Of a stretch of 64,000 nucleotides of DNA, positions 45,120 through 56,638 are shown piece by piece. The notes under the pieces were generated by a model. It was not told the origin of the DNA and did not search any database. It was given only the letters and a program-made list of their open reading frames with translations. Position 1 is the first letter of the stretch, and every line of letters starts with the position of its first letter. A program made the translations under genes and the position numbers. Location of the stretch: assembly GCA_963847085.1 (NCBI GenBank), contig CAWJYO010000003.1, forward strand, positions 1 through 64,000. The letters run 5' to 3'. This stretch comes from Ilyomonas sp963847085 (GTDB lineage Bacteria; Bacteroidota; Bacteroidia; Chitinophagales; Chitinophagaceae).

Positions 45120-46286
45120 ATGAACGTGAAAGGCAGCTACCACTCGCCCCGGACATACCGTATCGCCACCACTATCTTTTTTTTCATTTCAGGATTTGGC
45201 TATTCAACATGGGCCTCGCGTATTCCTGCCTTTCAGCAACAACTTCATTTGAGCGATGCAAAACTGGGAAGTTTGTTGCTGGCTTCGCCCATAGGTGTGC
45301 TGGTAACAGTTCCTTTTACGGGCAAATTGTTAAACCTTTATAGCAGCAAAAGCATCACCCTGTTTGGCGCTATTTTTTTTAATGTGATTTTGTTTTCATT
45401 GGCCTTTACAACACAGGCATGGCAGTTGGCTATCATCTTGTTTTTGTTCGGTTCTTCGCGCAATTTATTAAACCTTTCTATGAACGCACAAGCGGTTGAA
45501 GTGCAGGGTTTGTATGGCAAATCAATCATCACTTCGTTTCATGGTTTGTGGAGCATGGCAGGGTTTGCGGGTGCAGCAGTTGGTTATTTTTTTACAGCAT
45601 TTATTGCATCTACTAAGGTTTCTATTTATTATCATTTTTTAACGGTAAGTGTTGTGTTGATGATACTGTCCTTTGTTTGCTATCCTTATATGTACCATAT
45701 AAGGCACGAGCCACAGCCAAAGAAGCCTTTATTTTCGTTGCCGGATAAACATTTGCTCCGTTTTTCTCTGATTGCTTTTGCCTCGATGGCTTGCGAAAAC
45801 GTGATGTATGACTGGAGTGGTATTTATTTTCAAAAAGTGATTGGTGCTGCGAAAGGCGCGGCCACAGCGGCTTTTGTAGTGTATATGGTTGCGATGACAA
45901 CCGGAAGGCTGGCAGGCGATAAAGTAGTGAACAACTTAGGCATTGTGCCCATTTTAAAATGGAGCGGTTTGCTGATCACGGGCGGCTTGATGCTGGCTGT
46001 TTTTTTGCCGTATCATACAACGGCATTGATAGGTTTTGTAATGACGGGTTTTGGCGTTTCGTGCATTGTTCCGCTGGTGTTCAGTTTGGCAGGAAAATCT
46101 ACCAAAACGAGCAGCGGCGCAGCTTTGGCATCCGTTTCAACCATTGGTTATTTTGGTTTTTTGGTAGTACCGCCATCGGTAGGTTTTATAGCGCAGGAAG
46201 CCGGTTTGCAATGGTCGTTTGGTATTATTTCGCTTTTTGGTTTGGTCATTTTTGTTTTGATGATGTCTTATAAAAATTCGTCGTGA
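45120..46286 (+). CDS. Major facilitator superfamily transporter
   Basis: 388 residues with 12 hydrophobic segments. N-terminal FFFISGFGYSTWASRIPAFQ, then LGSLLLASPIGVLVTVPFTG-KLL, which resembles YbjJ-like and fucose-permease-like MFS proteins. Substrate-binding Asp/Glu are not evident. The C-terminal half includes YMVAMTTGRLAGDKVV, the MFS loop motif. The substrate is unknown: sugar or drug. Intact. Confidence 0.88.
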   Translation: MNVKGSYHSPRTYRIATTIFFFISGFGYSTWASRIPAFQQQLHLSDAKLGSLLLASPIGVLVTVPFTGKLLNLYSSKSITLFGAIFFNVILFSLAFTTQAWQLAIILFLFGSSRNLLNLSMNAQAVEVQGLYGKSIITSFHGLWSMAGFAGAAVGYFFTAFIASTKVSIYYHFLTVSVVLMILSFVCYPYMYHIRHEPQPKKPLFSLPDKHLLRFSLIAFASMACENVMYDWSGIYFQKVIGAAKGAATAAFVVYMVAMTTGRLAGDKVVNNLGIVPILKWSGLLITGGLMLAVFLPYHTTALIGFVMTGFGVSCIVPLVFSLAGKSTKTSSGAALASVSTIGYFGFLVVPPSVGFIAQEAGLQWSFGIISLFGLVIFVLMMSYKNSS

Positions 46287-46316
46287 AGAAACGATGATAA
46301 CGCATTGTAAAATTGT

Positions 46317-46345
46317 CCCGCAGAAAGCGCAGATTCACGCAGATG
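46317..46345 (+). repeat. CCCGCAGAAAGCGCAGATTC-type intergenic element
   Basis: Three GCAGA units with a 10-11-nt period. I know this as a common dispersed form in Bacteroidota, but only one copy is seen here. Confidence 0.5.
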
Positions 46346-46462
46346 AATACGTTCTTTCTGAAATCATTTGCATTATCTGCTGGCAACAGTTGTTTTAAAG
46401 AGAGTCAATAAGAAGCGTCGTTTTTAGAAAGTAAAAATTTACATTCACATTATTCATCAGCA

Positions 46463-49059
46463 ATGGAAATTTCTTTTTTCAATAAAAAAATCAAGTTACC
46501 GAAACACCTTTATTGGCGCGAAATACTGGCGGTTCTGTTCCTGATGATCGGCATTTATTTCTTTCATAAGGAACGCCGCGAGGTGGCCAATATCATTCCG
46601 TTTTTACATACAGCGAACAAAAGCTGGCTGCTGGTGGCAACGCTTATCACGTTTGTTTTTGTGCTTTTTCAATCCCTCATGTATGTCAGCAGCTTTCGCG
46701 CTATCAACCAAAAATTATCATTGAAACTTTGTATCGAATTGTTTTTGAAACGCAGCTTTTTATCGGTGTTTCTTCCGGGCGGTGGTGTAAGCGCATTAGC
46801 CTATATCCCAAAAGGTGTTAAGAGCAAATCAAAGACAAACTTATCATTTACCAGGCTTCGGGGCTGTTTGGTTTTGCAGGGGTTTTATCAACGTTTATCA
46901 TCAGCATCATTGTAGTGGTTACCTCATTCAACCAAAACAAAAACCAGAATGAAACCACAATAGGTTTGCTTCTTTTAGCCCTTTTTATTTTTGCCCTTTT
47001 TTATTTGATGTACGCTGTGCGAAAGGAAACACAACTGTTTCGCTGGCTGCAACAAAAGTATCCGAAAGTGGCAGTACGGGTAAAGGAAATAGGCGGCGCT
47101 GATGTGAACGCGAAAACAATACTTATACACCATTCTTTCTTCACTTGGCGTTGAGTTTTGTGGCATTGCGCATTTGTATGTTTCTATGCTTGCGGTTACA
47201 TGCGCATCCTTCTTTGCAGGCAGCGGGTTTGGCTTATGTGGTTTCTGTTTTGTTAATGGTGGCTTCTCCGTTCTTACGTGGCGTTGGTGCGGTTGAATTG
47301 TCGGTAACTTTTGTGCTTCATACTTATGGTTATTCTGCTGTTGAAGCACTTGCTATTACGTTGGTATATCGTGCTTTTGAATTTTGGTTGCCCCTGCTGT
47401 TGGGCTTGTTTTCTTTTTTGCAAAAAGGCAGGCATTTGTTTTTGCGCCTTTTTCCTTCTTTCTTTATTTTTTTAATGGGCATCATCAATATTCTTTCGGT
47501 GCTTACGCCGCCACTTGCCGATAGATTGAAACTGGTTCAGCACTTCATGCCGCAAAACACTATCCGCGCTACCAACACATTGGTTATTTATTTTGGAGTA
47601 ACCTTACTGGTTACGGCAGCCTATTTGGTGAGAGGCTTGCGCAACGCCTGGTGGATAGCGTTTTTGTGTACGTTTATTTCTTTGGCGGGCCATATTTTTA
47701 AAGGCTTAGATTGGGAAGAAGCGTCCATCGCATTTGTGGTTTTGCTATCGTTGTATTTTACCCGAAAACAATACAATGCCCGCACCAATCCACGCCTTAT
47801 AAATCGTGCAACCATAACAAGCCTCATTGTGTTTTTTGCCCTCTTGGTGTATGGATATATTGGTTTTTATTTCTTAGAAAAACGGCATTTTAATATTGAT
47901 TTCGACAGGTATGAATCGCTGAAAAATACTATCCTCATCTTCCTGTTACAGAAAACAAATCTTGAACCTCTAACGCCATTTGGCAGCCAGTTTTTGGTTT
48001 CCATGTATGTGTTTGCCACAGCAGCATGGGTATTTCTTTTATATGCTTTTGTGAAGCCCTATGTGAGCATTTCGCAGTTGCATAAAGAACAGGCAAGAGC
48101 TGTTCAGATATCTGGAAAAATGGGGCGATTCCGCCGTTGATTTTTTCAAAGTATCAGATGATAAACTCTTTTGTTTTTCAAAAAGCTTTGATGGATTTAT
48201 TGCTTACCGGATTGAACGCGGTTATGCCATTGTTTTGGAATTGCCGGTTTGTGCGCCCGAGAACAAAATCGCATTGCTGAATGAGTTTACAGAGTATTGC
48301 AAAAAGAAAGGTTTAAAAACGGCATATTATCGGGTTGATGAATCCGCTTTGTCCGACTTCATTGCATTGAATAAAAAGTTCTTATTGATTGGCCAGGAAG
48401 CCATTGCTGATATTACAAGTTTTGAATTAACAGGAAGAGATAAAAAATCGCTTCGCAATGGCTTAAATAGTTTGCAAAAGAAAGGCTTTGTAACGTCTGT
48501 TTATACACCGCCGCATAACCCTGAATTTCTTCAATCTTTAAAAGCAAATTTCAGATGAATGGCTGCTTACTTACAAGCGGGAAGAAATGATTTTTGCGCA
48601 AGGGAAATGGGACGAAAAAGCTTTGCAGCACCAGGATAATTATTGCCACAATAGACAGCGAAAACAAACCTGTTGCGTTTTTAAACGTCATACCCGATTA
48701 TGTACCAGGTGAATGCACTTATGATTTGATTCGTAAAACGGCTGACGCACCCGGCGGATGTATGGATGCGCTGATTATTGAGTTGATAAAGTATGCAAAA
48801 GAAGCAGGGTAAAACCACATTGAATCTAGGCCTGGCGCCAATGTCGGGGTTGGAGGCAGCCAATACAACGATTGAGCAGGTAATGAAGTATGCGTATAAA
48901 AAAATCAAACGCTTCCGGCATTATCATGGCTTGCGTTCTTTTAAGGAAAAATATGCTTCGCGCTGGGTGAATAAATACCTGGTTTACGATACCGATTTTG
49001 ATTTGCTGCAATTGCCGGCTGCGTTAAACAAAGCCATGAAACCATTGTATGATGAATAA
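46463..49059 (+). CDS. mprF: Lysyl-phosphatidylglycerol flippase/synthetase MprF, many frameshifts
   Basis: Inner-membrane enzyme that adds an amino acid to phosphatidylglycerol and flips the product, lowering surface charge. N-terminal flippase: FLKRSFLSVFLPGGGVSALA and GLFGFAGVLSTFIISIIVVV, then ten or more helices (AGLAYVVSVLLMVASPFLRG and others). The C-terminal synthetase domain (DUF2156) has SDDKLFCFSKSFDGFIAYRI, RGYAIVLELPVCAPENK and DVKSLRNGLN-like blocks (KKSLRNGLNSLQKKGF), and ends near YVPGECTYDLIRKTADAPGG. At least five frame changes (about 46830, 47140, 48130, 48550, 48805) are assembly indels. About 865 codons. Followed without gap by its putative hydrolase. Confidence 0.9.
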
Positions 49060-49705
49060 GCTGTTTGTTATTTTATTTCTCTTTTTAATGCAAAACCAAA
49101 CCTGGGCGCAAACCGATTTGCCAATTGATACATTGGCAAGTAAAGACATGAGCAAGCCGCTCGTTTTTTACATCAGTGGCGATGGCGGTTTAAATTCTTT
49201 TTCCAGATCGTTTGTGAAGCAATGGAACAGCGCAGGTTATCCGGTGGTTTCACTCAATTCACGTTCTTATTTTTTTAGAGCCAAACAGCCTGATGTTGCC
49301 GCAAAAGCAATTGCTGATTTGCTCGCCCATTACTTGCTTTCATGGAAGCGTAACAACCTTATTTTAGCTGGCTATTCATTTGGTGCCGATGTGTTGCCTT
49401 TTATTCAAACAAGGCTTCCGCAAAGCATTGTGAGCAAAATAACTCATACTGTTTTGTTCTCGCCTTCGCGCACCACCGATTTTGAAGTGCACCTGTTTTA
49501 TGGTCATAGCGGAAGCAGCGTGCCTGCTGAAATTAACAAGCTGAATAAGCCAACTTTGCTGGTGTATGGAAATAAGGAAAGCGATGTGCCGGTGGCTGAA
49601 ATCAAAAATCCGAAAGTAACTTCGCTCGTGTTTTCAGGAGATCATCATTATGACGACAATGTGAGTGAACTTGATCCCTCAAATTCTGAAGCGTTTATAA
49701 ATTGA
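49052..49705 (+). CDS. AcvB/VirJ-family lysyl-phosphatidylglycerol hydrolase
   Basis: Secreted alpha/beta hydrolase of the VirJ family; AcvB relatives hydrolyse lysyl-phosphatidylglycerol. Signal MNKLFVILFLFLMQNQTWAQ. FYISGDGGLNSFSRSFVKQW is the oxyanion region, LILAGYSFGADVLPF holds the nucleophile Ser, and the C-terminal SGDHHYD holds the His. Starts inside the last codons of mprF (8-nt overlap; an upstream ATG is at 49049), so the pair is co-translated. About 217 residues. Confidence 0.85.
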   Translation: MNKLFVILFLFLMQNQTWAQTDLPIDTLASKDMSKPLVFYISGDGGLNSFSRSFVKQWNSAGYPVVSLNSRSYFFRAKQPDVAAKAIADLLAHYLLSWKRNNLILAGYSFGADVLPFIQTRLPQSIVSKITHTVLFSPSRTTDFEVHLFYGHSGSSVPAEINKLNKPTLLVYGNKESDVPVAEIKNPKVTSLVFSGDHHYDDNVSELDPSNSEAFIN

Positions 49706-49712
49706 TATTGCT

Positions 49713-50675
49713 ATGTGCAGCGGCAGAATTCATATGGTTTTGATGTTTGTTTTTGCCCAATTTTTCGCTCTTGCACAAAAAGGAGATTCTACTTTCATTG
49801 CCAGATATGCAAAGCCAAATAACATTGAATTATCAAACGCTTACAACAGCACAAATCTTAATTTCCATACAAGAAGAGACAGAGCCGATGCAACCAATTT
49901 ATTTTCTAACAACGGCTTATTAAGTCGGTGTTTATCTTAATTACAATTGGTTGTACTGTGGGCTATGGAATTAATGTGCCGTTTACCAGTCGCGACAAGA
50001 ATGTAAAAGGCTTTAAATCGTATCGCCTGATTATGCGAAACTATTCTCATGGATGGGGTATTGTTGGCAGCTTCGATATTTATAAAGGCCTGCTTTCTCA
50101 AACTTATAAAGACAGATTTACGCCAGTTGATGGTGTGAGATATACAAATATGGGTGCTAACATTTTCCATGTTTTCAATTATAAAAAATATTCTTACCGG
50201 GCCGCTCAGTATTTAGGCGAGCAGCAGTTAAAAAGTTGTGGTTCATTTTTATTGCATATTCGTCCAACTTATTATGCGCTGGGCTTACAAACCAGTTCAT
50301 CACCGCTTAGCGATAGCGTACAAAATTTTTTAAGAGGTAATCCGCGATGGCTTACCGTAACAGCTTCGGTTGGCTATGGTTATAATCAAGTTTGGGATAG
50401 TGGAAAATGGATTGCTTAGCCCAATCGTTGAAGCCGGTTCAGGAGGATTGTATAGGTTTGGATACAGAAGAAAATTAAAACCTGCGGCATTGCTAAGCGC
50501 CTCGCTGGTAGCGGGTTACAGCGGTTCTAAAAATTATATTTATTTAACGGCTGAAACATCTCACGATGCTAACTTTTTAGGAACGAGTGTGTTTACTGAT
50601 AACCGTTTTCATATTACTGTAACGGCGGGTTACAGGCTCTACAGTTTGAAGAAAAAACTTTTAGGATTGCTGTAA
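49713..50675 (+). CDS. DUF4421 family outer-membrane beta-barrel protein, frameshifts
   Basis: Bacteroidota-only family of probable outer-membrane proteins. Signal MVLMFVFAQFFALAQ, either from 49713 or ATG 49734. The core has GINVPFTSRDKNVKGFKSYR, the DUF4421 signature NIFHVFNYKKYSYRAAQYLG-EQQLKSCGSF and NPRWLTVTASVGYGYNQVW. Strands continue GGLYRFGYRRKLKPAALLSA to the end (FHITVTAGYRLYSLKKK). Frame changes near 49930 and 50400 cancel in total: the whole span is 321 codons. The function is unknown. Confidence 0.8.
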
Positions 50676-50690
50676 AGCGGAGCTTTGTTT
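50674..50690 (+). terminator. Weak terminator after DUF4421 gene
   Basis: aaagc / gcttt with a 3-nt loop, then gttttt. It overlaps an exact TTTGTTTTTGCCC motif (50684-50696). Confidence 0.4.
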
Positions 50691-50842
50691 TTGCCCCTAT
50701 TTTCAACCTGAGTGTTAACAAACCTTTGTGCCGTTTTGCCGCTTACAGCCTTTTCCTTAGCGTCAGATTTTATTTATATTTGCTGTTGGCTTTTACAGAA
50801 CTGACCCGCTGCAAAAAGAATAATTGACGCTAAAAGTTTATT

Positions 50843-53800
50843 GTGGCATTACCATATCTTACCAAATATATTTACAACAACGGAACTGATGAAGTGATCC
50901 GGCGAGGAAAGAAAATTTATTCGCTTGGCAATGTCGAAATGATTGATTTTGACGACTTGCTTAGCACCGTTATTTTTCGTGTAAAAGACGATAGTTACAA
51001 TACCTATTATAAGGTTTATCTCAATAAATTTAAGGATGAAAAAAACATTTCTATCCGTTGCGGATGTCCTTACAATTTAAGCGAAATCTGCCGCCACGAA
51101 GCGGCTGCTCTTTTTCAATTGCAGGATTTGCTTGACAAGAATTTATTGGGTGAAAAAAACATCTCGTACAACCAACAACATACTGTTGTAAAGATGAAGC
51201 AACTCGATGCCAGAACCATCAAATTGCTGTCATCAAACGAAAGCATTACTGAGGCAGAAGATTTTTTAGTCTTCTTCAAAACCATTTATAAAAGAAGCAA
51301 AAAATGAACGCGTTTTAGCTGAAGTAAAAATGGATGATAGCGATGTTTATAATGTATTAATTCAAAAAAATGAAGAGCGGAATTTAGATACAAGCTGCAA
51401 CTGCAATACGGAAACCGAACACCCGCTATGCCTTCACAAAACCATTGTGCTTATTGCATTTGTACAGAGCCAATGGTGCGGCTTATTTTGATTCGATTCG
51501 CAACTGGGATAAAGAAAAAAACAAGTTGCTTTCGTTATACGGCTATTCATTGGATGATGACATCAAAAACAAATTTGAATTCGTTTACAAAGAAGGCAAG
51601 CCTTTTTTGCGCGTGCTCGATCCAGGTATTAAAAGTGTAGCACAAGTTACTGCGCCGGTTGCACGACCAGTAATGGAAAGAGTAACGGATATACCTGATG
51701 TAGAAACAGCGGTGAGCAAACATTTGAAATTGGGTTTGGTCATCAGTTACAATCCGCATAGTTATCCTTATGTACAGTTTGATGCTGTGCAAGGCGATGC
51801 TAACGACGAGAATACAGCTTTTCTGGTAAGTTGAGCGAATAGACATTGCAAGAGTTTGTTAACACTGAAATGTTTGATGACGGCGATAAAACCCTTACTT
51901 CAAAACATTCGCAAACTGCAATCGAGCGAGGTGAGCCGTTATCTCAACCGCAATTCTCCTTTCAGCGGTATCTGGGAAAATATCATTCAGCAACACGATG
52001 ATGAACTGCCTGAAGAAACGCGACAGCTCATCATCGAATATCTTCATCCTAAACTTAAGAAATTGTTTACTGATGTTGCCGAAAGCAACTTCACTTTCTT
52101 TTTACCAAAAAACAAAACCTTCACTACAAGCAATCTTGAAGAGGCAGCTTGCTCTATTAATTTTATTACGCCTGAATTTGCCATTCGTTTTGAAGGGGGA
52201 GAATACGAAATGCTTTGCAATGTGCGAACACCGCTCCGTGTAAGCAATATAAAAGACAACGCATTGTCGTCTTCATTGCTGTTTCAGCAGGAAGATCAGT
52301 TTTATGTCTGGCATCAGCCGGAAGATGTGTTATTGGTTGAAAAGTTTTTGCCTTCGGGCAAAATGGTTATCCATGAAGATGACTGGAACCGAACGCTTCA
52401 GGATTTTATTTTACCCTTAACCAAGGAATATCATGTGCACTTCAGCAACATACAAAAAGAAGAAGTGCGCGATGTAAAGCCAGAGATAAAAATATTGCTG
52501 AAAGAAAAAGGCGATTATCTCCTTTTTCAGCCCATTTTTACTTATCATGGCTATGATACAAAGCCCTCCGACAAAGAGAATATTTTATTGCCACAGGCGA
52601 ATAGACTTATGGTTATTCACCGCAATCTTGCGGTTGAAAACGCATTTATAGAAAAACTCAAAAACCTTCATTCCAACTTCATTACGCTGGCCGAAAACAA
52701 CAACACGTTGGCATTGAAAGGCGCAGAAGTTTTGAAGAACAACTGGTTCTTTTTATTTATTGATGCAGTGCGCGAAATGAATGTGCCTGTGTTGGGTTTG
52801 GATGCGTTAAAAACATTCCGTTTTAACACGGCGAAGCCTTCTACTAAAATTTATATCTCTTCCAACACCGATTGGTTTGATGCAAAAATTGATATTCACT
52901 TCGGCGAACAAAAAATAACCGTTGATGATGTAAAAAAAGCATTGGCCAACAAGCAGCAGTTTGTGCAGTTGCATGATGGAACGCTTGGCATTTTGCCTGA
53001 AGAATGGATAAAACGTTATTCGCTCCTTTTCCGTGTGGGCGATGGCAAAACCAATGACATCAAACTGAGCAAATATCATTTTGGTGTGATTGAAGAGTTG
53101 TACGAACAGCGAAACAATGAAGAGCTTGTATTTCAGCTCGAAAGTAAATACGAAAACATAAAGCATCATCATACCATTGACCCTATTGCGCCGCCAAAGC
53201 ATTTAGAAGCGATATTACGGCCTTATCAAACTTCGGGTTATCAATGGCTCAATTATCTGAATGATGTGAAGTGGGGCGGTATTCTTGCCGATGATATGGG
53301 CTTGGGTAAAACGGTGCAGGCGCTTACTTTTCTTCATTATTTAAAAGAAAAAAATGGTGCTTTACATGCGTTGGTTGTTTGCCCCACAACGCTCATGTTT
53401 AACTGGGAGGCTGAAATCAAAAAGTTTACGCCTTCGCTTACTTATTATGTTCATCATGGCAATCTTCGCATGAAAGATACTTTGCTGAAAATAAACGCCG
53501 ACATCATTATCACAACGTATGGCACTTTGCGCAGCGATATAAAACAGTTTGTAGAAATACCATTTGATTATGCCATTTTAGATGAAAGCCAGGCTATCAA
53601 AAATCCATCGAGTAAAGTAACCAAAGCCGTTTGTTTGCTGAACGCAAAAAGCCGTTTGTGTTTAAGCGGAACGCCCTTACAAAACAATACTTTTGATATT
53701 TATGCACAGATGAATTTTTTAAACCCGGGCATGTTGGGCAGCACTGATTCTTTTAAAAATGAATTTGCTGTTCCTATTGATAAGTTCGGTGAGAAAGAAC

Positions 53801-54603
53801 AAAAAGATCATTTGCGCAAACTGCTGTATCCATTCATTTTACGTCGCACAAAAGAGCAGGTAGCGAAAGATTTACCGGCCAAACAAGAGATGATTTTGTT
53901 GTGCGAGATGGGAGAGGAGCAACGCCAGATTTATGATGCCTACCGCAATGATTTTCGGGATAAAATTTTAGGCGTTGTTGAAGAACAAGGCATACAAAAA
54001 TCGCAGCTTTCTATTTTGCAGGGATTGATGAAGCTGCGTCAAATTTGCGATAGTCCGGCCATCATGAAAGAGGAAGAGAAATTTCCGAATGTGTCCGTGA
54101 AATTAGATGAATTAACCAGAGAAATTGCTGAGAATATTGGTAACCATAAAGCACTTGTATTTTCTCAATTTCTGGGCATGTTAGGATTGATTCGCGAGAA
54201 GATGAAAGAGTTAGGAATTGACTATGAATATTTTGATGGTAGCACTTCGGCTGGCGACAGAGAAAAAGCTATTAACCGTTTTCAAAACGATGAGAATTGT
54301 CGTGTGTTTTTAATTTCGTTGAAAGCCGGTGGTGTGGGTTTGAACCTGACGGCTGCTGATTATGTTTATATTGTTGATCCATGGTGGAACCCTGCCGTTG
54401 AGCAGCAAGCCATTGATCGTACGCACCGCATCGGGCAAACCAAAAATATCTTTGCTTATCGCATGATTTGCAAAGACACTGTGGAAGATAAAATTCTTCA
54501 GTTGCAGGAAAAGAAACGTGCACTTGCTGTTGATTTAATTTCTGATGATTCTACGTTTGTAAAAAGCCTTACGAAAGAGGATATTGAGTATTTGTTTAGT
54601 TAA
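50843..54603 (+). CDS. SWIM zinc finger plus SNF2-family helicase, frameshifts
   Basis: Large Swi2/Snf2 ATPase (about 1,250 codons) from a GTG start. The N-terminal SWIM zinc finger is CGCPYNLSEICRH (C-x-C...C-x-H). A beta-rich middle follows. The helicase core: GGILADDMGLGKTVQALTFL (motif I), VVCPTTLMFNWEAEI, AILDESQAIKNPSSK (motif II), LCLSGTPLQNN, then lobe 2 VFSQFLGMLGLIREKM and RVFLISLKAGGVGLNLTAAD, ending QQAIDRTHRIGQ (motif VI). Frame changes occur near 51300 and 51840; a piece at 51445-51834 and the main part read in different frames. A candidate -7 box TATATTTG lies at 50775-50782. DNA-translocating remodeller; target unknown. Confidence 0.93.
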
Positions 54604-54608
54604 GAAAG

Positions 54609-54711
54609 AGCTATGAGCTACGAGCCGTAAGCTTCAGCGTTTCATGCTCACTTTGAGAGTACATCAAAATAGCCAACTCGCTCGAAGCTTATGGCTCGCA
54701 GCTAATAGCTA
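54609..54711. repeat. AGCTATGAGC inverted repeat region
   Basis: agctatgagctacgagccgt...agctt on one side, agcttatggctcgcagctaa...agct on the other. Same style as 60449-60512. Confidence 0.65.
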
Positions 54712-54731
54712 ACACCTCAAAGCTATTTTCT

Positions 54732-55850
54732 ATGCACATTTCCATTTGGGAACAGGAAAGCTTTTTTGCCCGAAAAGACGTTGTTATTATTGGCAGCGGA
54801 CTGGCTGGTTTGTGGTGCGCTTATGAGTTATTAATTCAACATCCTTCCCTGCAATTACTCATCGTTGACAAAGGAATTATTCCTGCAGGTGCAAGCACAC
54901 GTAATGCCGGCTTTGCTTGTTTTGGCAGTCCAACAGAATTGCTTCGCGATATAAAAACAATGGGTGAAGAACGTGCCTGGCAATTGACTGAATTGCGCTA
55001 TAAAGGCATACAAAAAATTAGGCGCGTGTTAGGTGATGAAGCGATTGACTATGACAACTGCGGCGGATACGAATGTTTGCGAAGCGACATTACCTATATT
55101 GAAGAAGTTATTGAAAAATTGCCATTTTTAAATAGAGGAATGCAAACCATTACCGGCGAATCGGCCACTTTTGTTTTTGCCACAAAAAAGCTTGTGCAGC
55201 AAGGATTGCACGGCTTCGATGCATTGATAGAAAACAAGTGCGAAGGTGGATTGCACAGTGGAAAAATGGTGATGGCTTTGCAAAATAAAATACGGTCACT
55301 GGGCGGGCAAATCATGTTGGGAGCAGAAGTAAAAAGCTGGGAAGAAAATGATGCTGAAGTGAGTATTTCACTTACCGGAAATCTTCAGATTAAAACATCA
55401 CGATTGTTGATTTGCACCAATGCTTTAAGCCAGCATTTGTTGCCTGAAATAAACTTACAACCGGCACGCGGACAAATCATCGTTACGTCTCCAATTGAAA
55501 AACTGGCACTGCGTGGCACGTTTCATTTTGATGAAGGCTTTTATTACTTCAGAAATGTGGGAAACAGAGTATTGCTGGGTGGGGCGCGCAATCATGCGTT
55601 TGATGAAGAAGCCACTTCTTCTTTTGATATTACAGGTTTATTACAGGAGAAATTAGAAGCGTTTATAAACGTACATATTTTGCCAAAACAATCTTACCAG
55701 ATTGACTATCGCTGGAGCGGGATTATGGGTTTTACGGAAGACAGGCAACCGTTCATAAAACCAATAGGAGCAAGGGTTACAGCCGTTGTTATTTGCAACG
55801 GAATGGGTGTTGCATTATCACCGATGATGGCTGAACAAATCGAGTTATAA
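54732..55850 (+). CDS. FAD-dependent amino-acid-oxidase-like oxidoreductase
   Basis: DAO-family flavoprotein. Dinucleotide-binding KDVVIIGSGLAGLWCAYELL near residue 15, then PAGASTRNAGFACFG, a typical flavin and substrate strand. Central part SLGGQIMLGAEVKSWEENDA, and DEGFYYFRNVGNRVLLGGAR. The C-terminus (SGIMGFTEDRQPFIKPIG, ICNGMGVALSPMMAEQ) closes the FAD site. 372 residues, intact. The substrate is unknown: an amine, glycine or a proline derivative. No partner gene is recognised beside it. Confidence 0.9.
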   Translation: MHISIWEQESFFARKDVVIIGSGLAGLWCAYELLIQHPSLQLLIVDKGIIPAGASTRNAGFACFGSPTELLRDIKTMGEERAWQLTELRYKGIQKIRRVLGDEAIDYDNCGGYECLRSDITYIEEVIEKLPFLNRGMQTITGESATFVFATKKLVQQGLHGFDALIENKCEGGLHSGKMVMALQNKIRSLGGQIMLGAEVKSWEENDAEVSISLTGNLQIKTSRLLICTNALSQHLLPEINLQPARGQIIVTSPIEKLALRGTFHFDEGFYYFRNVGNRVLLGGARNHAFDEEATSSFDITGLLQEKLEAFINVHILPKQSYQIDYRWSGIMGFTEDRQPFIKPIGARVTAVVICNGMGVALSPMMAEQIEL

Positions 55851-56049
55851 ACCGATTTTAGTTTTATGATTTCGGATTTGGGATTGCAAGAAGCATTATC
55901 TACAAAGCAGTCCAGCCTGAACATACACACCCCTTAATGAATATTTCGGTATAATATCATTTTCAGGTTGTCTGCAAAATCATTGATTCGACAAATAAAT
56001 TTGGTGTGCAACTTCAGCAGTCATAAATCTAAAATTATAAATCGTCTGA

Positions 56050-56574
56050 TTATCTGCGAATAGAAACTTCAGTACCAACTGGAATCATGTTGAACAACTC
56101 AATTACATCTTCATTTTTCATGCTGATGCAGCCTTGTGTCCAGTTGTCGTATTTATCAATTGCGTAATCTTCGTGTGGCCAGGTACCATGAATGGCAACG
56201 CCGCCACCGATTTTTGCATTGGCAGGAATTATTCCTTGTTGTTTGCGTTGCATAAACCTTGTAATGCTTTCTCCATTGGGATAATCGAGCGTTAACATGC
56301 GACACCATTTTTCATGCACGCGTTTTGTCACAATCTTGAAATCGCCTTCCGGTGTTTCACGATCTCCTTCCATCATTTTATCCCGCAAGTCTTTATTGCC
56401 AAACACAACCGGATAGGTAACGAGCCAGCCTTTTGAATCGTAAACACTTAATTCATAGTTGTGTTTGACAATAACAATTTTATAAGCCGGAAATGTAAAC
56501 GAACCTTTGCCATAAAATGAAGTGGTAGCTATAAACAAGGTGAGTAGCAGGCACAAACTCACGCATTTTTTCAT
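56050..56574 (-). CDS. L,D-transpeptidase (YkuD) family protein
   Basis: Periplasmic peptidoglycan cross-linking or trimming enzyme. Signal MKKCVSLCLLLTLFIATTSF, then YKIVIVKHNYELSVYDSKGW, the YkuD beta core. Catalytic region GVAIHGTWPHEDYAID and NWTQGCISMKNEDVIELFN, with the His and Cys of the family motif (HG...S/T-x-G-C-x-S/R). 174 residues. Monocistronic; the next minus-strand gene upstream is zapA. Confidence 0.9.
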   Translation of the reverse strand: MKKCVSLCLLLTLFIATTSFYGKGSFTFPAYKIVIVKHNYELSVYDSKGWLVTYPVVFGNKDLRDKMMEGDRETPEGDFKIVTKRVHEKWCRMLTLDYPNGESITRFMQRKQQGIIPANAKIGGGVAIHGTWPHEDYAIDKYDNWTQGCISMKNEDVIELFNMIPVGTEVSIRR

Positions 56575-56638
56575 GTAGCTGATTTTATATAAAAACGTAG
56601 TGGACCGAAACTAATTATGTGAAGAAAAAGGAAAATTT

